Shown here piece after piece: positions 1 through 10,825 of a DNA stretch of 64,000 nucleotides. Under the pieces are notes generated by a model that worked only from the letters and a program-made list of their open reading frames with translations, had not been told where the DNA came from and did not search any database. The translations under genes and the position numbers were made by a program. Each line of letters begins with the position of its first letter. The first letter of the stretch is position 1. The stretch is from positions 806,001 through 870,000 of the forward strand of contig JAQOOI010000074.1 in NCBI GenBank assembly GCA_028554645.1, given 5' to 3'. Source of the DNA: Omphalotus guepiniiformis. Lineage: Eukaryota > Basidiomycota > Agaricomycetes > Agaricales > Omphalotaceae.

Positions 1-889
1 ACCTGAAGCCGTTCAAAGACAACCTATTGAGGGGCCGAGAGCGCTCGAGTCCAGCACTCGAGTCGGGGCGGGAAAGAGGAGGTGCAGGCGAAGACGGTCT
101 GCTGGCAGGGCGGAAGGAAAGAGGATTCTTGAGCGGGTGCATAGTTACAACGTGCGTATGCGTTATATGTCCAATGTTCTTTGTGGTGGTTATGTGCTTT
201 CTATATGTTGTGGCAGATAAATGAAGTTATGTTTCTAAAAGTCTATGTGCAATTCCTGGCAGCAAGACAACCCGATTCCGCGAATCCCGTAGTGAAATTA
301 TCCCATGAGTAAGAGGAAGGAGAGTTTAGCAAACGTCAAGGAGACAAACGGTCCTAAGGAGGGCGGTCTGTGTCGAGGAGAAGGAGAGCAAGCGGTCCGA
401 AAAGAATCTTGTTAACCTGTTGTGTCAAGCTAATAAAGAAGACCAGTTTGTCAATGAGCTGAAAGGAATATGAATGATGAAAAAAGAGTCACCAGTTTGG
501 GGCAGAACTCATAGATTTGAGAAGAAAGACAATTTTGAGGTTTGTCGCTGAGGAGCAGAAAACGCAGAGGAGGGAAAACCCTTGGCACCGTCAAAAAAAT
601 CATACTCCACTTATAAGGGTAACAGTTTCCCACGGTGGAACTTTACTAGCTCCGTGCCAGCGTCCTGTCGGAGCCAATGGCAGGGCATGTTGTTTCCGTT
701 TCCATGTCTTGACTCTTTCTGACTCTCTTGGTGTTATCTTTCTGTAAACGCTGAAGCGGCTCCCTCAACATACCCATTCCAATCGTACCAAGTCATTTTC
801 TCTTGCAGTCGTACGACCAACAACATCGTAACCACTCGGTCTACTCACACGCAAAGAAATTCAATCGATAACGTGGTGTAATTCGTCCT
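1..889. other. Left-edge interval without a supportable gene
   Basis: One plus-strand frame stays open from the window edge to about position 224, so bases 1-224 could be the tail of a gene lying mostly outside the window; nothing in it is recognisable. A CTCGAG hexamer occurs twice, at 44-49 and 57-62. The rest up to the adaptin stop at 890 shows no convincing coding frame and probably holds 3' flanking sequence of the two neighbours. Confidence 0.4.
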
Positions 890-3800
890 TCATCCTTCCG
901 TAAGAATATTCTTCACCCTCGCGCACATTGTCGAAACGCCGCGTAGTTTCCATAGGCAGCCCTCTTCCTCGCTTTCTTTCAGCCGCAGGACAGCGTAGGA
1001 CGTATTTGGATTTCCCAGGCTCGGTTGTATGAAAACCTTGAGATCACCTTGTGGCAATATACTTCTGGATCAGCGATAAAATCTCAAAGTTTGAATCCAT
1101 ATGGGTAACTCACCTACGAAAGGCAGAAGGGACGCTTCGATGACCTTGAGCTCTACGGTTGCCGAGTCGTCGCTAATTCGAAGTTGCTGCAAAAGCTGCT
1201 CCATGGAGCCACCATACCACCCTCGCGCGCCTTGATCGAGACTTTCCCAAACAGCTGCGAAATCCATCGAAGATTCCTGCGACGACTCTGCTGGTTCCGA
1301 AATGAAAGGGGAGTCAAATGCAATCAAATCATTCTTCACATTTGAGTCCTGGGCGGGCGTTCCACTTCAATCAAATATGTATTTGTGACATGCTTCAGGG
1401 CGAGACTTACCAAACTACTTGCTGCCGTGTCAACGAGAAGCGACGAATCCGTGTATGACTGATTGCGCTCGGGAAGCGAACTCAGAATTGACTCAAATTC
1501 TCGTGTGGATGCAGCCAATGCTAAGTCTCCTCCATCAAACAATTCATTTGACCCCAGGCTTAACGGTGAACCATGCTCAGAGCGCGTTGAGTTGTTGTGG
1601 TCACTGCCCCCGGCATTGGGAGACCTTCGTCCGAGCAGCCGTGGAGTAGGCTTAGGCGCATCATATGCAGTATAACGGAGTTTGCTCGCCGACAGTAGGG
1701 TAGAGCTGTGTGATATACGGGGTGACTGTGACGCCGATAGATATTGTTGAGGAGTGGAAGAACGCGAATTTGAGGCTTGTGTAGGGTTAATGTTGAAGTT
1801 CTGTAGCGACTGCAGGAAGTCCGGAAGCTGAAGCTCCGAGAATTAGATTTGCTATGAAGAGATGTGATCTAGCAGCCTCACTTACAGAAGACGAGTGTGC
1901 ATTACTGACAATGTTTGATAGAGCTGACTTGTCAGATGACAAGTGAATGAATTGTTCACAACGCTGAAAACAACACACACGATTCAACGCGTGCAGACAT
2001 GAATGAGAAATGAGCGTCTTACCCGTCGTATATGCCTCCCTGAAGACTCCCCTAATTTAGCAACCGCAACAGGAATGTCAGTAGGCAACGAATCGCATTC
2101 TGCAGCAACTCGCAGCATTGCCAAGAGAGAAGCGTCCTGCACAGATACTGCATGTACGAAGCACGAGATAAGGTTCCGTCCACAATTGACAGGAGGTTGT
2201 TACGCTCACCTGGGCAAGTACTTAAACGTGCACATAACCCTTTCAACATGCTCACTGATGGCACGGATACTTGATGCCCGCTGTATTCACAAGCTAGAGC
2301 GGCTTCTACGACCATCATTGTCGGACCTAGCAGTACGTTCAACTCAGAGAGATAAGTGAGAAATGTTGTTGCGCATGGTGTTCGGAAGTCGGCAGGAGAC
2401 TGGAAAAGCAGATCTATCAACCAACATCCAATTCATGAGGTACAAGAAGAATTACACTGGCGGATATGCGTCAGCACGATCTCGACTGCGGGTTCAAGTA
2501 CCTGATTTTCTTCTTTGTTGAGGGGTGCCGCATCCATCCTGGAGAGTAGTTCCTTCACCCCCATGGCGTAAGATTCGCCATCTTCACCTGACTGAATCTC
2601 CAGAACTTCTAGCAATCGGCGTGTATATTCCAATCTAGCCTCGAATGAGAGATCGTTCGGAAGATTCTGTGACGATCGAGTGTAATACGACGTGATAATG
2701 TTGGGGTCTAGTTGATTCAAAATCCTCACAGTCTGCTTTTACCTCAGCGACACCTTTGCACGACAAATGAATTGTGACCTACCATCTTTCGCAAACCTGG
2801 ATCGGGCGCATCCAAGAATTTCATCATTTGCTCGACTTCCCACTGTTCCAGAATGGCCGCAATACTGGTATCTGTGCCAGCCCAGAAAATAGGGTTGACA
2901 CACTCTATGCATGTCAAAAATAGGTACTGTTCATTCGGGCTTCGCGATGTGAGAAGGTCGCGGACATAGTGTATTGGTGACTTCTTTAGCGACTTTAGTG
3001 CAGTGGCTTGCGTATCAAATGAAGGAAGGGCTAGAAATGCCGACCGTAGCATTACTATGAATCCGCCAAGGTGTCAGTGTGGTTCCAAGCGCTGAAAACA
3101 ATCTGAATACCATAATCTTTCTGTCGGGAGGCATGTCGTATTATCTGAAATATGGTATTTGGTTCAGCAATGCTAATAGCCATGGGTGTCAGCACTTATG
3201 TGGATGAGAGAATCACGAGCTTACCCTAGGAATCTTGCAACCATCAGAATCCTGAGGATGTATCCTCTTATGCGACCATTTGACCAAGCGGCATGCAATA
3301 ATTCACTGACGGTTTCACGTATCTCGGGACGAACAGACTCGTGTACCTGATACAGTTGATGAGGGCGATACACAAATAAAAAACGCAAAAACATACTTCA
3401 AACAATCGGCACGCGGCCAGGAAGCCAGCACTGCACACCGACAGGTCTTGATCTTTCATCCTTCGGATGATGTTCTTCTTTACACTCTCTAATAGATCAG
3501 GTTCATATTGAGATAGACTCCGAAAAGCAAGCACTGCTCTTCGGCGTACATGTGGGCTGGGTATAAGATCTATTCAGCCTACGAGAACAAGGTGAGTAGT
3601 CAAGATACATACTGACGAGTTATATAAAAGGAGTTCCTGCAGGCGAGACTGCACTGCTGGGACAACGTCTTCCGAGGGAGACATGATGAGATGATCAAGT
3701 GCTAGGCATATATGAGGAACAGAAGGTCTCTCAAGGTCCTGCGTGGGAGGTCAGGGAAACTGTTGAAGAAGGTATATACGAACCTAAGTACCTTGCGTAT

Positions 3801-4273
3801 GGTGTTTACCAGCATCAGTTGCAGCTCGTGATCCCTTGGCATAAGTTCAGAGCAAAACAGATATCCTGACAGAGAACTTTAATAGATTGAACGCGGGTAA
3901 AGCGGACGAGTAACCTATTCGTTTATCCGAGACGGTTTCGCCAGCCTCTGCTAAGGTGACTGCGTGTGATAGAGCTTGGCTGAAAATTTCAACAGGAAGT
4001 GACCACTCCGTGCACGTCGTATAGCAATATAGCAGGATGATCAACAGCTCTTTACAATGTTTCTAAAGCAGCTTTAGACATTCAATTAGATTAACAAAAT
4101 GAGATAGCACGCACGATAGACAAGTTCGCGTCGTTCAGCTTTCGAAGGATTGAGTCAACTTCTTCCAGTATTATCTTGTCTGCGGCTTGCACTGAAGGAG
4201 CCGACTCGACCTTGCGTACAAGGACATAATGCAGCCTACTCGACGCGTTGGAAGAACTGAACGGGATATCCAT
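890..4273 (-). CDS. Adaptin large subunit, AP-4 epsilon-like
   Basis: Heavily split gene encoding an adaptin N-terminal (HEAT-like solenoid) protein, expected to act as the large subunit of a vesicle-coat adaptor complex at Golgi or endosome membranes. The first exon starts with an ATG at 4273 and encodes an amphipathic helix. Joining exons across 3860-3900 gives KRIGYLFCSELMP followed by LVNTIRKDL, the conserved adaptin core; the HEL..LVNT..KDL pattern is closer to AP-4 epsilon than to AP-1 gamma or AP-2 alpha. Further exons (3480-3530, 2760-3050, 2440-2730) continue the solenoid. The last intron at about 1053-1124 joins a C-terminal segment ending at 890. Overall length appears shorter than animal epsilon, and no clear ear domain is seen. 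It diverges from bub2 with 214 bp between starts. Family assignment is firm, the AP-4 subtype is inferred. Confidence 0.7.
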
Positions 4274-4487
4274 TGCACGCGATAAGTTCAAGAACACACG
4301 CGTCGTATGCAAGCTCAAGAAGCGGCCACCTTGGTTTGAGGAAAAGATGTGAGTACCCAAGGATCTTCAGCAGCTGTTCACCTTCCCGAGCTCACAAGAC
4401 GAGTCAAATTAAAGCTGTTGCCCGGTCAGAGGCTGCTGACTAAGCACCTCCCTTTCCACTTCCTCACGTTCGTTTACTGCCAACATT

Positions 4488-5740
4488 ATGTCGGATTCAA
4501 CCGCCCATTCTTTCAATAAAATTCTCAGTAAACCAAAGTTTTCCTCTAAATCACGGTCCTCAGCAGGCGATACCGATGAAGACTCGAATTTAAAGAAATT
4601 GCGGCGGTTGATTCTCGTTGAAGGTATACCCTCGGCTGCTGTAAGTTCCTTTAAGGATACCATTTTAATTGTTCTAACGGTATCTAGGATCCCACTCTGC
4701 GACCTCGAATATGGAAGATTCTTCTCCGTATCACCGATGTATCTGCAGATACTTACCTGCAGTACGTCGCACGAGGTCCTTGTGAAGTCCGCGAAAAGAT
4801 TAGGAACGATACTTTTCGGTGAGGTTCTCGAGGGATCAGGCTATGGACAGCAATTCATTTGGTTGTCCTCTTGAAGGACATTGGCAACTGATCGAGGATT
4901 CAAGGAGAGAGTTCGTGAGGACATGCTCGTCCGCCTCCTCGATGCGTTCGTATGGCGGAATTATGGTATGTTTAAAGACTTCAGTACTCTTTCGCAAGTT
5001 TATCTCGTTCACAGATAACCAAGAAAGATCCAATTTTGGATTCACCTATGTACAAGGGATGAATGTCCTCGCCGCACCATTTTTGTACACTATGCCTTCC
5101 GAACTGGAGGCGTTTTTCTGCTTCTCGAAATTTATTGAAGAATCATGTCCCTTATATGTTCAGCCTACCTTGGAAGGTGTCCATCGTGGTCTCAGGGTCA
5201 GTTGTTGATGCTTTTTTAGTTCCTCATTCTGACTTCCTTAACACACTCCAGCTTCTGGACAAGTGTCTGAAAATCGTGGACCCTGAGCTATTTGCTCATT
5301 TACGCTCCAAGAATCTTTCTGCTGAAATCTATGCTTTTCCTTGTACGATCCATCTCTGGTCTGATTAGCAATATTGCAGCTGACAGTGAATTCAGCCATA
5401 TTAACATTATGTGCCTGTACTCCCCCACTCGATCAAGTACTCCAACTATGGGATTTTCTCCTCGCTTTTGGCGTGCATTTGAACGTCCTTTGTGTAATAG
5501 CGCAACTGCTTTTGATGCGAGATGAGGTGATGGCTTCAGCAAGGTCAGTCATGTTTGAATAATATTACCTTTGCCATTTCTAAGTCTTTATTGTATCCGT
5601 GATACAGTCCTATGCGCCTTCTCCGTACATTTCCGCCGTTAGAAGCTCTGCCCGTCATTGGTATCGCTGTCACTTTAGTGCGGGATCTTCCTACGGAGTT
5701 GTACGAAGAATTAGTGAGACATCCCTACGACGCCAGATAG
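4488..5740 (+). CDS. bub2: Bub2/Cdc16-type TBC-domain GTPase-activating protein
   Basis: Likely the catalytic subunit of the two-part GAP that keeps the Tem1/Spg1 GTPase of the mitotic exit / septation network off at the spindle pole body. After splicing short introns (about 4642-4688, 4811-4879, 4970-5014 and others) the protein reads through DPTLRPRIWKILLRI, then GFTYVQGMNVLAAPFLY, the TBC signature YVQGMN, and AEIYAFPSILTL with LWDFLLAFG, matching yeast Bub2 region by region. Length of roughly 310-330 residues fits this compact single-domain family. The ATG at 4488 follows the divergent promoter shared with the adaptin. The stop is at 5738-5740 after HPYDAR. Exon order and motif spacing make the assignment strong. 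Confidence 0.85.
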
Positions 5741-6024
5741 TGTATTTCATATGTAGCATAGCTCCTCCATGTAGTATAGTGTATTTTATTGTGTTCCGCA
5801 GACTCAGGTAGTCCGCAGGTAGCACCCCCCAGGCAGATATGACTTTCGTATGCATTATCGCACTCCGTGCTTGCTTTGAACAAACATTAAATGTCCGAAT
5901 CGTAGAGATCACAGTTCATTCTAACTCAGAATTAGCTGTATACGATGTACGGAAAAAGAAATGACTATGTAAAGAGAACAATCTAAATGATACAGTAGAA
6001 TAGAGCTTACTCGAGTCCATGAGC

Positions 6025-7677
6025 TCAAGTCGCTGATGAGATGCCCCACACCCTTTCCAGCAATAGATTTAGAAGAACATCGGGGCCTGGGGTACGAGTG
6101 ACACACAATACGCCTGACTTGTCTTCATCCTTCTTTGACATTTTACTGCCCTCTCCAGACACAGACTCGATCTGCACTGGAGCAGGGAGGGCTGTAGATT
6201 CCAAATTGCCATGGAAGGCAAAGTGCGCTCTATCCAGCTCGGCTTGAATTTCGGCCCTGTTAGCACCAGGACTATACGCAGATTCGTCTTCCCTGCGGTC
6301 AATAACGAGCATGCCTCTAGTTAACTCTCCTGTACTATAAATTCAAGAAGATAAATAAGCATACATTGTGATTGCAAACGTCACATATACAAACTTACCG
6401 TTCAACGTCAAACTTTCTTCGAACGACTTTCCATCCAGAGCTCAATTCATGTTCGGGTGGATTAGTAATCGCACACCATACAGCAACGATATCATGCAGT
6501 TCCATAGCATCTTTCCCGAACTCGAGCATGTTTTCACGCGTATGCTCAAGGAAAGAGGAAGTAAAATGAGTGATGGGACCTTTTTGCGCGCTCTGCTGAG
6601 AGGGGGCAGAAGTGTCAACGAACTCAGAGTCAACGCGCTGTTTGTATATGGGAAAGGAAAGCTCGTGCGGAGTTGTGATATCGAGTGGAAGCAGGAGAAA
6701 TCGTTCCAGCGGAAAGGAATTAGGTTCGGAAGGACAGAGGAGTTCCTTAACAGCGAATGGATCCGCGAAAAAGTTGACTGGATGTGTTTAAGCAACAATT
6801 CACGGTGTGAGAGTACCACTTACACTCCGCGACAGGAGTAACGTTTCCTGGTACGTCCAGAGCACCACCCATGCATACAATGCGGCCTACTTTGGTAGAG
6901 ACTAGTGCACTGTCCCGACGCATCACGCATGCAAGGTTTGTGAGCGGACCCAAAGCAATGTATGTGATACTTCGAGCTTCGTGATTTTTCAGCAATTCGA
7001 GTACAACGTCGATGCCAGATTCATCAGTAAGGTCCAGCTGAGCATGAGAAGCGGGAATCCTTTGAACATTCAGTTCAGGATGTCTTTCACTCGTATTGCC
7101 TAGACCATCTCTAAAGCAGATGCTGAGCGTTACGACAGGAGCAGAACAAAACTACGAACCTTCCATGAAAGTACATCGCGCTGTGAAGTTCGCCTTGAAG
7201 GGGTCCGTCATTTCCGCGAGCTAGAATGGTCTTGAGCGAGTGGAAAAAGTTGGGGAACCGATTCGCATCTTGAGGCCGAAGCTCGAGATGTCGCTGAACA
7301 GCTTGGTACGTTTTCAGAACATTGAAACTAGTCCACGGATCTAAGGTCCTTATTGATGAGGGAGTGTATGTGACTAACTATGAAGATTCTAAGTCGGTAT
7401 TTCCTGATAGCAAGAGATCAATACACAATTGGATAAGAATACGCAATTGCTCACCAAAGGACACGACGATTGCGAGAATCTCGAGTTCCGGAGAGGAGAG
7501 AGCGAGCAATCTAACAGAATATAAACCCCCTAACCCCCTCCTACAGACAGATACTTACAGAGCAATGATGTCGTCGACGCCAGGATCGGTGTCAACTGTG
7601 ATAACAAACTTAGACTCTCAAGATCGCAGAGAGACGACATATTCCTGACTTATAACTGGAATTCTCTTCAGAGCCAT
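6025..7677 (-). CDS. Inosine-uridine preferring nucleoside hydrolase
   Basis: Hydrolyses the N-glycosidic bond of ribonucleosides in purine/pyrimidine salvage. The first coding exon is tiny (MALKRIP from the ATG at 7677); a 47-nt intron joins it to FVITVDTDPGVDDIIA, which contains the DTDPGVDD calcium/ribose-binding signature that defines the family. Internal exons carry ITYIALGPLTNLA and VGRIVCMGGAL, also typical. The C-terminal exon (6025-6312) contains MLVIDRRED followed by a polar insertion before the last helix. The short first exon and intron are inferred because the frame upstream of the motif is closed by a stop. It lies 210 bp from, and divergent to, the RACK1 gene. Confidence 0.85.
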
Positions 7678-7887
7678 CAGAGAGGGTAATCAAGATAACG
7701 AAGAACTTCATGCTTTCACTTGGATAGCTCGAAATAGACCGCCGCCGCGGCGCGCAAATTAGTAATAGGAGAGGGTCCGGCAATTGCCGACAACTGTACA
7801 GTCAAGTCACAGTGGCTGAAGCAGCGTGACAAGAATTCGACCTTCATCGTCGCCGCCGACCTCGTCTCCCTCAAACATCCCAAAAAA

Positions 7888-9163
7888 ATGGCTGAACAAC
7901 TGCGATTCCTAGGCTCTTTGCAAGGCCACAAAGGATGGGTTACAGCCATTGCTACCTCCTCAGAAAACCCAGACATGATCCTAACCGCTTCCCGAGGTAC
8001 TTGAACTTGCAATACTTACACCAAATTTTTGGCCTCTGATCTTCCAGTAAATTATCAGACAAAACGATCATTGTCTGGCAACTCACACGCGATGATGACT
8101 CTTACGGATACCCAAAACGAATCCTTCATGGCCACAACCACTTCGTTTCCGATGTTGTTATCTCTTCTGACGGCCAATTCGCCCTTTCTTCTTCCTGGGA
8201 CCACACTTTGCGTCTTTGGGATCTCAACACTGGTCTCACAACGCGTAGATTTGTTGGCCACACCTCCGATGTTCTCTCTGTCAGCTTCAGTGCCGATAAC
8301 CGTCAGATCGTGTCCGGTTCGCGTGACAGAAGCATCAAGCTCTGGAATACTCTTGGAGAGTGCAAATATGACATTAAAGACGATGGTCACTCTGAATGGT
8401 ATGATTACAGCTACAGTATGATTCGCGATCTGTGCTGACACAGTCCTTCTAGGGTGTCCTGTGTAAGATTCAGCCCCAACGTCCTGAACCCGGTGATCGT
8501 CTCTTGTGGTTGGGATAAGGTTGTAAAGGTACGTGCCCTCTTCCAATCTTGACCTCTCCCAGTATGATGTTATTCTATATATTTGCTACTTCAGAGGGTA
8601 TCCCCCTATGAGACTACATTTTCCACCAAGATCTCTGACGCTTCACTTCTGTGACACTTTCATGTTTGGGATACCGCTAACTTCCATTATCTTCAGGTCT
8701 GGGAACTCTCCAAGTTCAAACTCAAGACCAACCACTACGGCCACACCGGCTACATCAACACTGTCTCCGTCTCTCCTGATGGCTCCTTGGCTGCTTCTGG
8801 AGGCAAAGACGGTATTACCATGCTTTGGGATCTTAACGAGGGCAAGCACCTCTACTCGCTCGAGGCCGGTGACGTCGTCAATGCCCTCGTCTTCTCACCC
8901 AACCGATACTGGCTTTGCGCAGCAACTGCCAGCTGTGTCAAGATTTTCGATCTTGAGAGCAAGTGTGTCTCTTTCGCTTTTGTTCATATGATTTGCAAAC
9001 TTAGTCTTCTTCCAGGTCCATTGTTGATGAGCTCAAGCCCGCTTATGCTGAGGATGGTGGAAGGCAGCCCGAGTGTGTGTCCATCGCCTGGTCTGCAGAC
9101 GGTCAGACTCTCTTCGCCGGCTTCACTGACAACGCTCTCCGGGTCTGGACCGTCACTTCATAG
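7888..9163 (+). CDS. cpc2: RACK1 / Cpc2 / Asc1 ribosome-associated WD40 protein
   Basis: Seven-bladed WD40 scaffold on the 40S ribosomal subunit, linking translation with kinase signalling. The start [20 protein letters not shown] and successive blades ([28 protein letters not shown] with [21 protein letters not shown] with [26 protein letters not shown] with SGGKDG..LWDL) follow RACK1 order exactly; the end [17 protein letters not shown] is typical. With four introns removed (about 7998-8057, 8400-8452, 8529-8696, 8960-9015) the protein is about 313 residues, the family length. The third intron is unusually long because it hosts the U24 snoRNA, as in yeast ASC1. Confidence 0.97.
8560..8643 (+). 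ncRNA. snR24: Intronic C/D-box snoRNA U24 (snR24 homologue)
   Basis: Within RACK1 intron 3 (8529-8696). A C-box-like ATGATGT lies at 8564-8570 and a D box CTGA at 8635-8638. Between them are two guide segments, ATATTTGCTACT (about 8579-8590) and CACCAAGATCT just before the D box. Their reverse complements, AGTAGCAAATAT and AGATCTTGGTG, lie close together in the conserved large-subunit rRNA segment targeted by U24, and both guides also occur in yeast and human U24. Yeast snR24 sits in an intron of the RACK1 orthologue ASC1, so gene and host are conserved together. It should direct 2'-O-methylation of 25S rRNA. Exact mature ends are estimated. Confidence 0.92.
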
Positions 9164-9421
9164 TTTTTGTACTTTATCCGTCGATATGGGCACGGTGTTT
9201 GTTCTTCGTAGCTGTCTCGATATCACAAAAAACTATTTCCCGCTTCATCTACTTCCTGCGGGTTCCGAGAGAAATGCTCAGATGCACTTACGCGATTCAT
9301 TGCAGTGTAATAATGTTAGGCATATTAATCATTGAGAGCAAATTGAGTTGCGGTATCATGCCTACAAGCGTAAGTAAGAGCATGTTTTTAAACACATCCA
9401 CAAAACACGGGGTTTCAATGA

Positions 9422-10512
9422 CTACAGCCAAAACACATTGACCTCCTCTATATTTCGTTTCCTTTCGCTATAGTCCCATCGATCCATTCCCCCGAAATTG
9501 ATCTTCATGCCGGTGAAGGTCATGTTGAACTGTAGATCGTATACATGAGATACTTGAGCACGCCAGCTGTCCCCACTAGATGAATGAGGCTGCCGTCAGC
9601 TTGGTAGGTGGGCGCCCAAGGCGTGCAATCACTTGCCTTGCAGTACCATACACATCTCCTTCTGCACTCACCAGCCTGACAGATCGATCTGTATTTGACT
9701 GCGCGTCGTAGATCCATACGGTGACGCCAGTATATATCTCTTGCCATCCCGCGAAATCCACCAGCCGATGGGGCGGTGAGACTCGCTTTGTACCAGACGG
9801 TAGAGCAGGAGCAGGGCGGATGTCAACATCATTGAGTAACCGCAGGGCTCGGATGTTTGAAATGTTGTGAAAGATAGCCCTTTCCTCTGGTAGCGTCGGA
9901 TCAATGACTTTTATTAGTTTACCTTCCTGTTCATCATCGGATTCTTCGCTCTCATCGCCATCGCCCATTTGTATGTCTGCATTGGATGACGTTGGCTGTT
10001 GATCTTGTGTGGAAGAGCTTGGTTCTGCACTGTCTTCCCCGCCACCAGATAACTCATCTTCTCCTTCCTTCAATTTCGCACAAAATGCTTGCCACGCTTC
10101 TTCATCCGAGTAGTCTGACCGTATGACAACTCCTCCAGCGACGTCAGAGAGTAGTATATCGTACGGGTCATCGTCTTGTGTAAATTCGCTCTGGGGACCC
10201 GGTGGACGTTAGACAATTAACGCGGTCATAGAGATACAGACTCTGGTCGTACAATACGGGATTCCGGGATAGTATCGGATTCAGAAACACCAGAGACGGG
10301 TCTGGTAGGATTTGAACCCCAGAACTCTTCGAGGACACGAAGCTGCCACTTCCGTCGCCCTTCTCCTGGATGAGCCACTTTTATCGCGGCATACCGATTC
10401 TACTTGAGATAGAAAAACGAATTATTAATTACATTTTGAATGAAATTTGGAAAGGAAAAGAAAGAAAAAGTAAGATACATACAGCCATTACTTGGGCGAG
10501 TGCAGGTCTCAT
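9422..10512 (-). CDS. Conserved-looking acidic protein of unknown function
   Basis: I do not recognise this protein. Four exons splice cleanly: a short MRPALAQVMA exon from the ATG at 10512; an exon beginning NRYAAIKVAHPGEG; an exon with DDDPYDILLSDV and DYSDEEAWQAF; and a last exon ending with a stop at 9422. A Glu/Asp/Ser-rich low-complexity stretch sits mid-protein, followed by a better ordered segment (IFHNISNIRALRLLNDVDIRP). Introns of about 47 nt at 10202-10248 and 9599-9645 restore the frame. Total length is roughly 290 residues, with no signal peptide or membrane segment. The gene is convergent with RACK1 and its role is unknown. Confidence 0.6.
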
Positions 10513-10825
10513 GCTGGTTGAAGGTAAATCAGGTATGCAAATTTGGAAAAGGCAATCGATTCATCAGCTGCATGCGTTCGGATTCCATGTGGATACGACG
10601 AACAGGCTTGAATTTCTCACTATACACAGTACGAATTGATGTCTCCCGACCAGCTTCAAGGTGGTCGATGTCGTTTCATCTAAATACACAAGAGCATTTC
10701 AAAGTACTCACTCATAAGTAAAATAGATGAAACGTCAAATCCATCCCTTGCAGACACGATATTATATAAATGACGGCGTGAAGGATTATAAACATTGCAG
10801 CAGCCAGTTGACCAATATCATGATT

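Noticed and set aside
4409..4663. Minus-strand ORF upstream of the adaptin as its N-terminus
   Set aside because: It overlaps the first exon of bub2 on the other strand and lacks adaptin features; the ATG at 4273 suffices.
10290..10330. tRNA B-box-like GGTTCAAATCC on the minus strand
   Set aside because: The flanking T-stem does not pair (only three of five positions), no cloverleaf forms, and the bases lie in a coding exon of the acidic protein gene.
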